From assembly GCA_001464665.1 (NCBI GenBank), contig LNDP01000015.1, positions 496,001-560,000 on the forward strand: DNA of 64,000 nucleotides, read 5' to 3'. The stretch comes from Acidobacteria bacterium Ga0074141. Its GTDB lineage: Bacteria > Acidobacteriota > Blastocatellia > Pyrinomonadales > Pyrinomonadaceae. Below the pieces are notes generated by a model. The model ran no database searches and was not told the origin of the DNA. It was given only the letters and a program-made list of their open reading frames with translations. Position numbers and translations under genes: made by a program. Shown in pieces: positions 16,890 to 25,853 of the stretch (its first letter is position 1; every line of letters starts with the position of its first letter).

Positions 16890-17190
16890 GCCTGGGATTC
16901 CCACGCCTATCGCGTTATTACATAATCCTTATTATCAGACGCACCGTATTCGCCTCCAGCGGGCCCGCTTTTCCTTCTCCCCCTTTTGTGCATCCTCGAA
17001 TCCCTTTCTTGATGAAGGCAAGGAATTCGATTCACTTAAAGACAACCACTACCCTGTAGCAACACCGGTCGTGTCGGCTCGCTCGCTTGCCCGACTACCG
17101 TTCTTTGACACTTTTATGCAGAAAGCTTACACTTTTGAGTTTGTTGTTAGGACAGAAATTTATTCTAGTAAACGTTAAGGAGCTTCAATT
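16890..17190. other. parB-metK intergenic region
   Basis: 301 bases without a supported gene. The left half has one copy of the recurring 12-mer TTATCAGACGCA (16932-16943). The right half holds the metK promoter and ribosome site. No SAM or SAH riboswitch fold was recognised by eye. The middle is an unstructured C-rich stretch. Confidence 0.5.
17105..17133 (+). promoter_or_regulatory. Strong sigma70-type promoter for metK-ahcY
   Basis: TTGACA (17105-17110) and TACACT (17128-17133) with a 17-base spacer. Transcription would start near 17140, giving a leader of about 50 bases with AAGGAG (17177-17182) 8 bases before the TTG start codon of metK. Confidence 0.7.
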
Positions 17191-19627
<2,437 letters not shown>

Positions 19628-19661
19628 TTCGTGAATCGTAAATAGTAGATCGTGAATAGTG
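19628..19661 (+). repeat. Short degenerate tandem repeat after ahcY
   Basis: The 34 bases between the ahcY stop and the terminator are made of imperfect copies of a GTGAATCGTAAATAG-like unit, then AGATCGTGAATAGTGAA. This is low-complexity sequence of the kind also seen at 24740-24782. Confidence 0.5.
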
Positions 19662-19697
19662 AAAAGGCTCGGCATTTTGCCGGGCCTTTTTTATTTT
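19662..19697 (+). terminator. Terminator of the metK-ahcY operon
   Basis: AAAGGC(T)CGGCA ... TGCCG(G)GCCTTT forms a 10-pair stem with one internal T/G step, followed by a T-rich tail (TTTTTTATTTT). It lies 35 bases after the ahcY stop. Confidence 0.85.
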
Positions 19698-19708
19698 CGA
19701 AGTGGCTA

Positions 19709-19774
19709 GAAAGTGTGCGGTGCACACGGCAATATCGATAGCTACACATGGAGCCGCAAGGCGAAAGGTGTAGA
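19709..19774 (+). repeat. 66-bp palindromic repeat, copy 1
   Basis: Contains two hairpins: GTGTGC-ggt-GCACAC, and an outer CTACAC/GTGTAG pair enclosing GCC-GCAA-GGC with a GNRA tetraloop. It differs from copy 2 at only scattered positions. Confidence 0.8.
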
Positions 19775-19785
19775 TATCTTTATCC

Positions 19786-19851
19786 GAAAGTGTGCGGAGC
19801 ACACGGCTATAACTTTAGCTACACGTGGAGCCGCAAGGCGAAACGTGTAGA
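19786..19851 (+). repeat. 66-bp palindromic repeat, copy 2
   Basis: Second direct copy, with hairpins GTGTGC-gga-GCACAC and CTACACGT/ACGTGTAG around the same GCC-GCAA-GGC core. The stem differences from copy 1 partly preserve pairing. Confidence 0.8.
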
Positions 19852-19873
19852 ATAGTGCCAACCAAAATCGCAA

Positions 19874-19892
19874 AGCGTGTGAAACACGCGAC
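19874..19892 (+). repeat. 19-bp inverted repeat, left arm
   Basis: AGCGTGTGAAACACGCGAC, with an internal GCGTGT/ACACGC palindrome, is the exact reverse complement of 20360-20378. It ends 4 bases before the transposase ATG. Confidence 0.85.
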
Positions 19893-19896
19893 ACCG

Positions 19897-20331
19897 ATGT
19901 CACATACACATTTTCTTTATCACATCGTTTTTGGAACGAAGGATCGATTTCCGCTGATCGATGCGTCATGGGAAAACGAACTTTATCGCTATCTCGCTGG
20001 CATTATAAAAGGGCAAGGCGGAGAGGCCATTGAGATAAATGGCATGCCTGAACACGTGCACGTTTTCGCTCGCCTTCAGCCATGCGACTTCCCCGCGTTT
20101 ATGCGCGAGTTGAAAGCGGGTTCGTCGAAATGGGCAAAGAAGCACAATCCAAAGTTCGCGTGGCAGCGGCGTTACGGTGCGTTTACTGTAAGCGAATCGG
20201 CAGCGGATGCCGTGCGAGAATATATTCGCGAACAAAAAGAGCGACATGCAAAGCGGACGTTTGAAGAAGAGTATGCAGGTTTGTTAAGGAATCATAAGGT
20301 CGCATTTGATGAGAAATATTTGTGGGATTGA
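19897..20331 (+). CDS. REP-associated tyrosine transposase (IS200/Y1 family)
   Basis: 144 residues of the Y1_Tnp fold. The HUH metal motif is H53-V-H55 in GMPEHVHVF, and the nucleophile Y109 lies in REYIREQKERH with Q113 as third ligand position, the RAYT/IS200 pattern. SHTHFLYHIVFGTKDRFPLI is the typical N-terminus, so ATG 19897 is chosen rather than the longer frame. Such enzymes cut and rejoin single-stranded REP hairpins and spread them. Gene intact, with no stop or frameshift, so activity is possible. The flanking 19-bp inverted repeat starts 4 bases before the ATG, leaving no clear ribosome site. Confidence 0.88.
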   Translation: MSHTHFLYHIVFGTKDRFPLIDASWENELYRYLAGIIKGQGGEAIEINGMPEHVHVFARLQPCDFPAFMRELKAGSSKWAKKHNPKFAWQRRYGAFTVSESAADAVREYIREQKERHAKRTFEEEYAGLLRNHKVAFDEKYLWD

Positions 20332-20359
20332 GTGATCCCATGACATTTACGATCGTTAT

Positions 20360-20378
20360 GTCGCGTGTTTCACACGCT
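20360..20378 (-). repeat. 19-bp inverted repeat, right arm
   Basis: GTCGCGTGTTTCACACGCT, exact reverse complement of the left arm at 19874-19892. Confidence 0.85.
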
Positions 20379-20399
20379 CGGGCAACCGGGTGTGAACTG

Positions 20400-20461
20400 T
20401 CTACACATTTCGCTTCGCTGCATGTGTAGCTAAAGTTATGGCCGCGTGCTCTGCACGCTTC
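20400..20461 (-). repeat. Diverged inverted copy of the 66-bp repeat
   Basis: Reads TCTACACATTTCGC ... GTGTAGCTAAAGTTATGGCC ... CTGCACGC, that is, the reverse of the left copies. The GCC-GCAA-GGC core is replaced by CGCTTCGCTG. The outer CTACACAT/ATGTGTAG stem is kept by compensating changes. Confidence 0.7.
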
Positions 20462-20466
20462 GGAAT

Positions 20467-20892
20467 TTAAAGCAGGAAACTACCAATTGGAAGCCCGAAG
20501 ATCTCCATTGCTCGTGACTTGAGTAGCAAATAGATGAAAAAGGCAGCGATGGCGGCGTGGATACTGATGATCCACCAGCCGGCTCGGTCGAAACGTTTTG
20601 TTTCCATCCAGCCGTCTTGGGCGCTCTGCAGAAAGACGGAGAGAAAAAGCCCGGCGTATGGCACGAACCGCAGAAACATCAGCCACTGGCTGGCCCCGAT
20701 GTTCCTGAGCCGCATAACGTCGAGCACGACGCCGGCGACCGAGAGGATCAGAGCAAGATACCGAAAGATCGTGCTTTCCGGCCCAAAATACATCACCGCG
20801 AACACTGCAGTGAACATCATCATTACCCGCAAAGCAAAGTAACTGATCCGGTCCACGCCCGGATATTTGTTTTCGAAACTCTCTCCCGCCAT
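20467..20892 (-). CDS. Small four-helix membrane protein (DUF805-like)
   Basis: 141 residues with about four hydrophobic segments (around 20-40, 45-60, 70-88 and 105-127). RLRNIGASQWLMFLRFVPYAGL resembles the DUF805 signature (RLHDIGKSGWW..IP), suggesting this widespread inner-membrane family of unknown function. It starts at ATG 20892 with a weak GAGG site just before. It lies alone beside the RAYT element, with a 575-base gap behind its start. Confidence 0.65.
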   Translation of the reverse strand: MAGESFENKYPGVDRISYFALRVMMMFTAVFAVMYFGPESTIFRYLALILSVAGVVLDVMRLRNIGASQWLMFLRFVPYAGLFLSVFLQSAQDGWMETKRFDRAGWWIISIHAAIAAFFIYLLLKSRAMEIFGLPIGSFLL

Positions 20893-21467
20893 ACCTCAGG
20901 ATTTTAACAGAAACTGGTTAATGCGGAAATATTTTTTTCTTAGTGCAAAATACGTCACCAGCGTTTTCCCGGCATTGGATTTGGCCGAAATCGCTCCGGT
21001 TTCGGCTTTTTTCCGCCTGGCGACGCATTTTTCACCCGCGGGCGACGGGTTATTCTCAGCCGAAGAATATCGGAGCCCGGCGGCCGGCCATTCGTCGATG
21101 TATTCAACCGAACTGCTTTCCCCAATCAGAGCCCGTGTCGAGAGTGGAAAATGTTGCGTCCAGGACCGGCAATAATTTCATGGAACCTCAAAATTTTCGC
21201 TTGCCTGATATCAACGAAATCTGCGTGCCACAGCCCCTCGACACAACCACCGACTAACCCGACGAAAACCGCCGACGCAACCACAGACATTTCACAGTTC
21301 CAGAGGCTCCGTCTATCTGTGCATTTCGGTTTTTGTTCTGTGCATTCTGTGGTTTTGCCTCTAATATCCAGATACCACTGAATGCACAGAAGGAAGACAC
21401 AGAGACAGGCGAAAAACCAACCGGTATCGAGGGTGTGGTGTGTTTAAAAAAGTGAAACGTTCTTCGG
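20893..21467. other. 575-base noncoding region with degenerate inverted repeats
   Basis: No convincing gene is seen on either strand; the frames are short, lack ribosome sites and have unnatural composition. At 21278-21400 lie inverted low-complexity words: CAACCACAGA (21278-21287) against TCTGTGGTT (21346-21354), and CTGTGCATT against AATGCACAG. Such CACAGA/TCTGTG blocks look like decayed repeats or mobile-element footprint. The rest shows nothing recognisable. Confidence 0.55.
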
Positions 21468-21743
21468 CTATACGTTTCCAGCCGGTCGAGCATCAACTTC
21501 GCTGATCGATTCGAACTTAATCGCCTGCAATTCGTCTAGAGTCAATTGAAACCAATACTCGGACCCGTCATCGTCATAGAAACTGAAGCAAAATGCCATT
21601 TCAGTCGCATCAAATCCGCCGCGGTAGCGGTGTGATTGAAACATATCATCAGACTCGATCTCAGCCCACTCACTCTCGGTTCGTTCTGCATCTAGAATCT
21701 GGACGAAGATATCCTTGAGTTCTCGTGTGACTGGTATTTTCAT
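21468..21743 (-). CDS. Hypothetical acidic protein
   Basis: 91 residues, strongly acidic (pattern EIESDDMFQ, FYDDDGSEYWFQLTLDELQ), with no signal peptide or membrane segment. Small acidic single-domain proteins in accessory regions are sometimes immunity proteins, but no toxin gene is adjacent, so no function is assigned. The ribosome site upstream of ATG 21743 is weak. Amino-acid composition and lack of overlap with another gene support it as a real gene. Confidence 0.55.
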   Translation of the reverse strand: MKIPVTRELKDIFVQILDAERTESEWAEIESDDMFQSHRYRGGFDATEMAFCFSFYDDDGSEYWFQLTLDELQAIKFESISEVDARPAGNV

Positions 21744-21812
21744 TATTTAATCCAACCATTTCGACGACTCTGAGAATTCGCAAACTCAATGGCCGCAACC
21801 AAAGACTCAAGA

Positions 21813-21962
21813 CTATTTCAGAAACGATTCGGCCCAAAGCGTCTCGAATTCGGTTTGGCTAATCTCATCGCTTTTTGTTAGGCCGATCTCCGATAGCGGC
21901 TGATCCGCTAAACCTGTTCCGAGCTCATTAAGGTTTTCGCCCCATTCAACCACGTCAATCAA
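21813..21962 (-). pseudogene. Short ORF or C-terminal gene remnant (TEFETLWAESF tail)
   Basis: A 49-codon frame from TTG 21962 (or GTG 21953) to TAG 21813 reads IDVVEWGENLNELG at the start and TEFETLWAESFLK at the end. It continues in the same frame as the gene ending at 21978, being separated only by that gene's TGA plus 5 codons, so a single longer gene interrupted by a stop is possible. The last 13 codons recur at 23206-23248 behind the duplicated lipoprotein gene. It may be a degraded gene end or a small gene with a non-ATG start. Confidence 0.4.
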
Positions 21963-21977
21963 CCTGAATGAATCGCC

Positions 21978-22400
21978 TCACAACGCGCTGCAATAGTTGA
22001 TATGGTCAGGTGCATTCTCACCATCCATAAATGAAACATAGCCTGAGCCTGTATCCTTAAAGAAAGCAGCCGAGCGAATGCGGGTGTCGACATGCGGATT
22101 AATGATGCTTAAGGCATCAATCAATCGCACAATAATCAGCCTTGCAATGCTGACATAGACGACCCGCCGTTCGAAGGTCACTCTTCCGTTCGAATCAGAG
22201 ATGCGATCTTCATAGTGACCCATAAACTCATACGGCGAGGCAGATTTTAGAGTAACCGCAACCCCTGGACGTGCCAATTGATCGCAGCCATGGACAATCA
22301 GTTCCACGCGAGGCGTGATCTCTATTGGCTTTAAAGGAGCCGCCGCAAGTACTACGACGCTTACTATGATAACAACAAGTCTTTTCGTCCCTATTTTCAT
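21978..22400 (-). CDS. Hypothetical exported protein
   Basis: 140 residues from ATG 22400 (a longer frame starts at 22436). MKIGTKRLVVIIVSVVVLAAA is a signal peptide or anchor. The rest reads as a small beta-rich domain (VELIVHGCDQLARPGVAVTL, ISDSNGRVTFERRVVYVS), reminiscent of carboxypeptidase-regulatory-like or Ig-type folds with a DSNGRVTF turn, but not assignable. It lies between copy 1 of a lipoprotein gene and the TEFETLWAESF remnant, and it belongs to a block absent from the second copy of this duplicated region. Confidence 0.5.
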   Translation of the reverse strand: MKIGTKRLVVIIVSVVVLAAAPLKPIEITPRVELIVHGCDQLARPGVAVTLKSASPYEFMGHYEDRISDSNGRVTFERRVVYVSIARLIIVRLIDALSIINPHVDTRIRSAAFFKDTGSGYVSFMDGENAPDHINYCSAL

Positions 22401-22471
22401 TCGCCTTGCCACTTTATCTTCAATTTTAAACGGCAACTCGAACCTGTTTAGAGAGGTCCGGCCTCTGTAAA

Positions 22472-22960
22472 CTATTTGATCCGGCGGCAGATAAGAGTGT
22501 AGTTCACGCCGCGGTGCGCGGGTTCATGGGTAAAGCCCGCAGAGAAACCATCTTTTTGGCCCCGTACAGAAATCGTGTTTATGCCGGACTGTTCGTAAAC
22601 ATCCGTCCAACCTTCGCGGTTGAAATAATCGAAGAAAATATCGCGTACCGTTTCGTACGGTTCATCGGCGAGATACCCGTACTCAAGAAACTCTACATCC
22701 GCACGAAAGCTATTTCGCATCAGGATCAGACGGAACGAATCAGTTTTCGGAAGTGATTCACAGACTTGGTTTACCTCCTGCAGCGACGGCGATTTGCGGA
22801 TCGCTTCCTTTGTCGCCTCGGTTTTTCGCCGCTCACTCTCCAAAGACTCTGTCGGGGGAAAATAACCGCAGCCACTCAAAAAGACGATGAGAATCATCGA
22901 GAATCCAAGAAGGATCGTTCTGCAGAACTGCCTTAAGAATTGATAACCACACTTAGACAT
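22472..22960 (-). CDS. Hypothetical lipoprotein, duplicate copy 1
   Basis: 162 residues. Signal peptide with lipobox LSGC (FSMILIVFLSGCGYFPP), so the mature protein is probably lipid-anchored at a Cys near residue 31. The mature part has a charged helix (LESERRKTEATKEAI) and then a compact domain ending in GVNYTLICRRIK. No family is recognised. It is a close paralogue of the gene at 23262-23726: most of the mature sequence is identical, with a variable stretch around FLEYGYLADEPYE versus YIVYGYYTENGYE. GAGAGG lies 8 bases before ATG 22960. Confidence 0.7.
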   Translation of the reverse strand: MSKCGYQFLRQFCRTILLGFSMILIVFLSGCGYFPPTESLESERRKTEATKEAIRKSPSLQEVNQVCESLPKTDSFRLILMRNSFRADVEFLEYGYLADEPYETVRDIFFDYFNREGWTDVYEQSGINTISVRGQKDGFSAGFTHEPAHRGVNYTLICRRIK

Positions 22961-23261
22961 GTAAGAGCCCTCTCAACGCTCTCAATCATCCGCCTTCTCT
23001 CCCGGACAGGTGCCACATTTTCCATAGTAATCTAAAAGAGCGCTGGTACGGAAGTCACCTTTTGTTCAGCTCCAATGCCACCGTCTTCGACGGTTCCGAT
23101 ACGCTCGTCCGCCACCCACATCTTCCGATGTGGGCTACATTAATCACGTCGTCTTCGACGACTCCGGCATTTCGCGAATGCAGCGGATGCTCACGGTACC
23201 TGGAGACTATTTCGAAAACGATTCGGCCCAAAGCGTCTCGAATTCGGTCGGCCTCTGCAAA
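22961..23261. other. Noncoding region between duplicated genes
   Basis: 301 bases. From the right: a remnant of the TEFETLWAESF gene tail (about 23206-23248), then a palindrome-rich stretch (23078-23175, annotated separately), then the presumed promoter region of copy 1. No gene is supported; the plus-strand frames read across the palindromes and the antisense of copy 2. Confidence 0.5.
23078..23175. repeat. Palindrome-rich intergenic element A
   Basis: Three perfect hairpins in a row: ACCGTC-ttc-GACGGT (23080-23094), CCCACATC-ttcc-GATGTGGG (23115-23134) and GTCGTC-ttc-GACGAC (23148-23162), followed by ACTCCGGCATTTCGCGAATG. The last module recurs at 23758-23815, and the first two recur in altered form at 25747-25814. 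Confidence 0.75.
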
Positions 23262-23726
23262 CTATTTGATCCGGCGGCAGATCAGGGTGTAGTTGACGCC
23301 GCGGTGTACGGGTTCATGGGTAAAGCCCGCAGAGAAACCGTCCTTTTGGCCCCGAACAGAAATAGTGTTTATGCCGGACTGTTCGTAAACATCCGTCCAA
23401 CCTTCGCGGTTAAAGAAATCGAAAAAGAGATCACGTACTGTTTCATACCCGTTTTCGGTGTAATAACCGTAAACAATGTACTCCTCGTCAGCGCGAAAAC
23501 TCTTGCGCATGAGGATCAGGCGGAAAGAATCAGTTTTCGGAAGCGATTCACAGACTCGGTTTACCTCCTGCAGCGATGGCGAGTTGCGGATCGCTTCCTT
23601 TGTCGCCTCGGTTTTTCGCCGCTCACTCTCCAAAGACTCTGTCGGGGGAAAGTAACCGCAACCGCTAAAAAAGCCGACAAGTAGCAGCAAGCATCGAGGA
23701 GAACTTTTTCTGCCAAAGTGTTTCAA
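23262..23726 (-). CDS. Hypothetical lipoprotein, duplicate copy 2
   Basis: About 154 residues from TTG 23726, chosen because it gives a good lipoprotein signal (charged KHFGRKSSPR, hydrophobic CLLLLVGFF, lipobox FSGC). The longer ATG frame to 23873 would translate a palindromic repeat and is unlikely. From the lipobox to the C-terminus it is nearly identical to copy 1. The N-terminal coding sequence is rearranged: the ATG used by copy 1 is present (CTCGATG) but is one base out of frame here, so the start is uncertain and the gene may be weakly translated or decaying. Function unknown. Confidence 0.5.
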   Translation of the reverse strand: MKHFGRKSSPRCLLLLVGFFSGCGYFPPTESLESERRKTEATKEAIRNSPSLQEVNRVCESLPKTDSFRLILMRKSFRADEEYIVYGYYTENGYETVRDLFFDFFNREGWTDVYEQSGINTISVRGQKDGFSAGFTHEPVHRGVNYTLICRRIK

Positions 23727-23757
23727 TTTCGGCCGCGCACCACGGCTTGCGGCGTCG

Positions 23758-23815
23758 GGTACATTAGTCACGTCATCTTCAACGACTCCGGCGTTTCGCG
23801 AATGCAGCGGCCGCA
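23758..23815. repeat. Copy of the ACGACTCCGGC intergenic repeat
   Basis: TACATTAGTCACGTC followed by ATCTTCAACGACTCCGGC and TTTCGCGAATGCAGCGG matches 23136-23187 with few changes. The central GTCGTC/GACGAC hairpin is weakened here (GTCATC/AACGAC). Confidence 0.65.
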
Positions 23816-23894
23816 AAGGCGGAAACCGGACCGATATGAACGGTGATCTAAAAATTAGGCGCGACAAGGGCATTTCAGTTACGGAAAGAATTCT

Positions 23895-24098
23895 CTAATT
23901 CATGTTGCGCAAAACTGTCCAGCAACTTACGACCGCCATCGCACCGCCGGTAAGAATGTAAGCAATTCTGTTGATCAATAGCATTTTTTTTTGCTTCGAC
24001 GTCGGATGATGTCTCAGCGTAGAAAGGGCCAATCGCTTATTGAAGATGATTGCATAAAGCCCAGCCAAACAGACGATTAGCCCCATTATAAGAATCAT
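23895..24098 (-). CDS. Small two-helix membrane protein
   Basis: 67 residues with two hydrophobic segments (1-17, MILIMGLIVCLAGLYAI, and about 42-60, NRIAYILTGGAMAVVS) joined by a basic loop (LRHHPTSKQKK). No family is recognised; small proteins of this type are often membrane stress or regulatory peptides, but nothing here says so. It is followed downstream by the duplicated lipoprotein copy. An AGGAAC sequence lies about 12 bases before the ATG. Confidence 0.5.
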   Translation of the reverse strand: MILIMGLIVCLAGLYAIIFNKRLALSTLRHHPTSKQKKMLLINRIAYILTGGAMAVVSCWTVLRNMN

Positions 24099-24342
24099 AG
24101 TTAATCAGGTTCCTAAGTCATCGGGGAAAGAGTTTGCAAAAACCGTCAGCGGTCGACCTCAAGGCTTAATTTTAGCAGGACTGTCAAGAGGACTACCAGA
24201 TTCCGAATTTGGATACCACACCCTCCCTACAGGTCGGGTTTCCGCCTTAAGATTCCATATTCATGATTCCGCACGGATGTGGAGTGCTTGCAACGGTGTT
24301 GCATGTGTGCTACGCTTGTAGTCGGTTTGCGACGGGTGTTTT
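24099..24342. other. Intergenic region
   Basis: About 244 bases between divergent small genes. It must hold promoters for both. No strong repeat or RNA fold is recognised. Confidence 0.4.
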
Positions 24343-24738
24343 ATGGAACTTGAGTGGAAGATATTGCCGAGGGGAGATGTGGCGCCGCATTGGTCGGGGC
24401 TATATGTGACGATGAACGCCCGCGGGGCGATAGCGATGAGCCGCGTTACGCACGAGCGGATCGGGGCGCCGGAGGCGGTGATTATAATGTACGACGCGAT
24501 GCATTCCCTGCTCGCACTCCAGCCGGCGAAACCGGGCGCGGCAAATGCGTATCCGGTGCGAAACTACGGCCGCCGCGGAGCTCGGATCGTCCGGGCGTAT
24601 CGGCTGCTCACCGAGTTTGGCATACAGCCCGCCGATACCATCGAATTTATGAAACCGCGGATCGATGACGAATCCCGCCTCATCCTCTCGTTAAGAGACA
24701 TCCGTATCTCGCCGAAGGCACATTCGCAGTGCAGGTGA
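24343..24738 (+). CDS. Hypothetical protein
   Basis: 131 residues, soluble and basic, with no signal peptide or membrane segment. MELEWKILPRGDVAPHWSGL and RVTHERIGAPEAVIIMYDAM suggest a small alpha/beta domain, and the LLTEFGIQPADTIEF part looks like a structured helix-turn. No family recognised. No ribosome site is obvious upstream of ATG 24343. It is kept because of its length, composition and lack of a competing frame. Confidence 0.55.
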   Translation: MELEWKILPRGDVAPHWSGLYVTMNARGAIAMSRVTHERIGAPEAVIIMYDAMHSLLALQPAKPGAANAYPVRNYGRRGARIVRAYRLLTEFGIQPADTIEFMKPRIDDESRLILSLRDIRISPKAHSQCR

Positions 24739-24782
24739 GAAGTCAAAAGTCAGAAGTCAGAAGCCAGAAGCCAGAAGTCAGG
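24738..24782 (+). repeat. Heptad tandem repeat
   Basis: Six or so degenerate copies of a 7-base unit AGAAGTC/AGAAGCC run from just after the preceding gene to CAGGCG. Copies differ by single C/T or A/G changes. A simple repeat of this sort can vary in copy number by slippage. Confidence 0.7.
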
Positions 24783-24893
24783 CGTTTTTTCGGCACAATT
24801 ATATTTTTGCTAATGTGGGACATCTAACATTCAGGACCCGAAAACAAGAGTACGATTGTATCGGTGACGCTCTGTGCGTCGCGGGAGATTCTT

Positions 24894-25739
24894 ATGTCAT
24901 TAATAAATTGTCCTGAATGCGGAAAGGAAGTTTCAACGAACGCCGCCGCTTGTCCCAATTGTGCTCGTCCGCTGCACGCACCGCCCGTGGAACGGAAGGT
25001 TTTCGTTACTCCGCCGCCGGAGCGGGAGGAAGGCTTCCCGACGTGGGCTCTGATCCCGATCGGGTTGATGGCGGCGGTCCTTGTATTCGTCGCGTATCTT
25101 GCCTTTCGCGATACGGACGATACGGCAAATATGAATGTGAATGTGAGCTCCGTCCCAATGAGCGACAGGCGGTCACCGACGACCAGCAGTGTCCCGTCGA
25201 CCTCGACTTCATCGGCTCCGGTAACTCAGTCGGCCGAGCCACAGTCGCCTTCGCAGACCACGACGGTTCCCGGTTCATCGACCGATTCACCATCAGCTCC
25301 GCCGGATAAAGGCAAGGTGGTGATAAGTGTTAAGACCGTGGCGGCAAACGGCTCGCCCCAGGCGGTCCGCGGAACAAGATTTTATTTGCTCGAGCAAGAC
25401 GTCGAGACCGTGTTGCGGGAAGCTCGGGTTGAGCCGATCGCCGGCAACTCTCTGGCTGGCAGCCTCGGGCTCGCCACCGTTTTCCCTGACCGCTACGGCG
25501 ATTTTCAACGCGCCGCAATGCGGGCGATCGCCGCCAAAGCGAAATACTCAGGCACGACAGATGGAAGCGGCGGGGCGAACCTCGCAGACGTAGATCCGAA
25601 GGGCTACTATCTCTTTGGCATCGCTAAGATCGGACGCGGCTTCGCACTCTGGAATGCCCCCGTCTCCGTTATTGCCGGCGACAATATGCTAAACCTAAGC
25701 CCGCAAAGCGTGACGGAAATCTTAGATCCTAACAGCTAA
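24894..25739 (+). CDS. Zinc-ribbon membrane-anchored protein
   Basis: 281 residues from ATG 24894 (GGGAG 8 bases upstream). An N-terminal zinc ribbon uses C6, C9, C20 and C23 (CPECGKEVSTNAAACPNCAR). A single membrane helix follows near residues 46-66 (WALIPIGLMAAVLVFVAYLAF), then a Ser/Thr/Pro-rich low-complexity linker (about 80-140), then an ordered C-terminal domain of about 130 residues (VVISVKTVAANGSPQAVRGT...) of no known family. The layout, cytoplasmic zinc ribbon plus outside sensor or scaffold part, recurs in the 61-63 kb genes of this window. Role unknown. Confidence 0.75.
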   Translation: MSLINCPECGKEVSTNAAACPNCARPLHAPPVERKVFVTPPPEREEGFPTWALIPIGLMAAVLVFVAYLAFRDTDDTANMNVNVSSVPMSDRRSPTTSSVPSTSTSSAPVTQSAEPQSPSQTTTVPGSSTDSPSAPPDKGKVVISVKTVAANGSPQAVRGTRFYLLEQDVETVLREARVEPIAGNSLAGSLGLATVFPDRYGDFQRAAMRAIAAKAKYSGTTDGSGGANLADVDPKGYYLFGIAKIGRGFALWNAPVSVIAGDNMLNLSPQSVTEILDPNS

Positions 25740-25746
25740 TCCAAAA

Positions 25747-25815
25747 GCCACCGTCATCGACGGTTCCCAGGTTTTTGACTGATAAAGCCCACATCTCGCG
25801 GTGTGGGCTTTATCA
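25747..25815. terminator. Palindrome pair ending in a bidirectional terminator
   Basis: ACCGTC-atc-GACGGT (25750-25764) is followed by a 13-base-pair perfect stem GATAAAGCCCACA/TGTGGGCTTTATC (25781-25793 with 25802-25814) and ATTTTC. It sits between converging genes. The two hairpins are of the same type as those in element A at 23078-23175. Confidence 0.75.
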
Positions 25816-25853
25816 TTTTCATCGTCTCCTGGACCCCAAACTCCGAAACTCGA

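Larger units (their letters stand above)
19709..20463. mobile_element. RAYT transposase gene with flanking palindromic repeats
   Basis: The element contains a Y1-type REP-associated transposase gene, two direct 66-bp palindromic repeats on the left (19709-19774, 19786-19851) and one diverged inverted copy on the right (20400-20461). A 19-bp exact inverted repeat (19874-19892 and 20360-20378) brackets the gene directly. This is the organisation expected of a RAYT with its cognate REP sequences. No target-site duplication can be assigned. Confidence 0.75.

Noticed and set aside
16890-17190. SAM or SAH riboswitch upstream of metK
   Set aside because: The leader is about 50 bases and no kink-turn or pseudoknot pattern could be found by eye. 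A covariance search would decide.
19874-20378. parS sites near parAB
   Set aside because: The inverted repeats contain TGTTTCAC and GTGAAACA, half of the parS consensus, but in separate arms 480 bases apart; no complete 16-base site was noticed.
20867-21257. Short plus-strand frames of about 100 codons
   Set aside because: No ribosome site, odd composition, overlapping frames and a repeat-like sequence; no support as genes.
23130-23684. 184-codon plus-strand frame
   Set aside because: It is antisense to the lipoprotein copy 2 and reads through palindromes.
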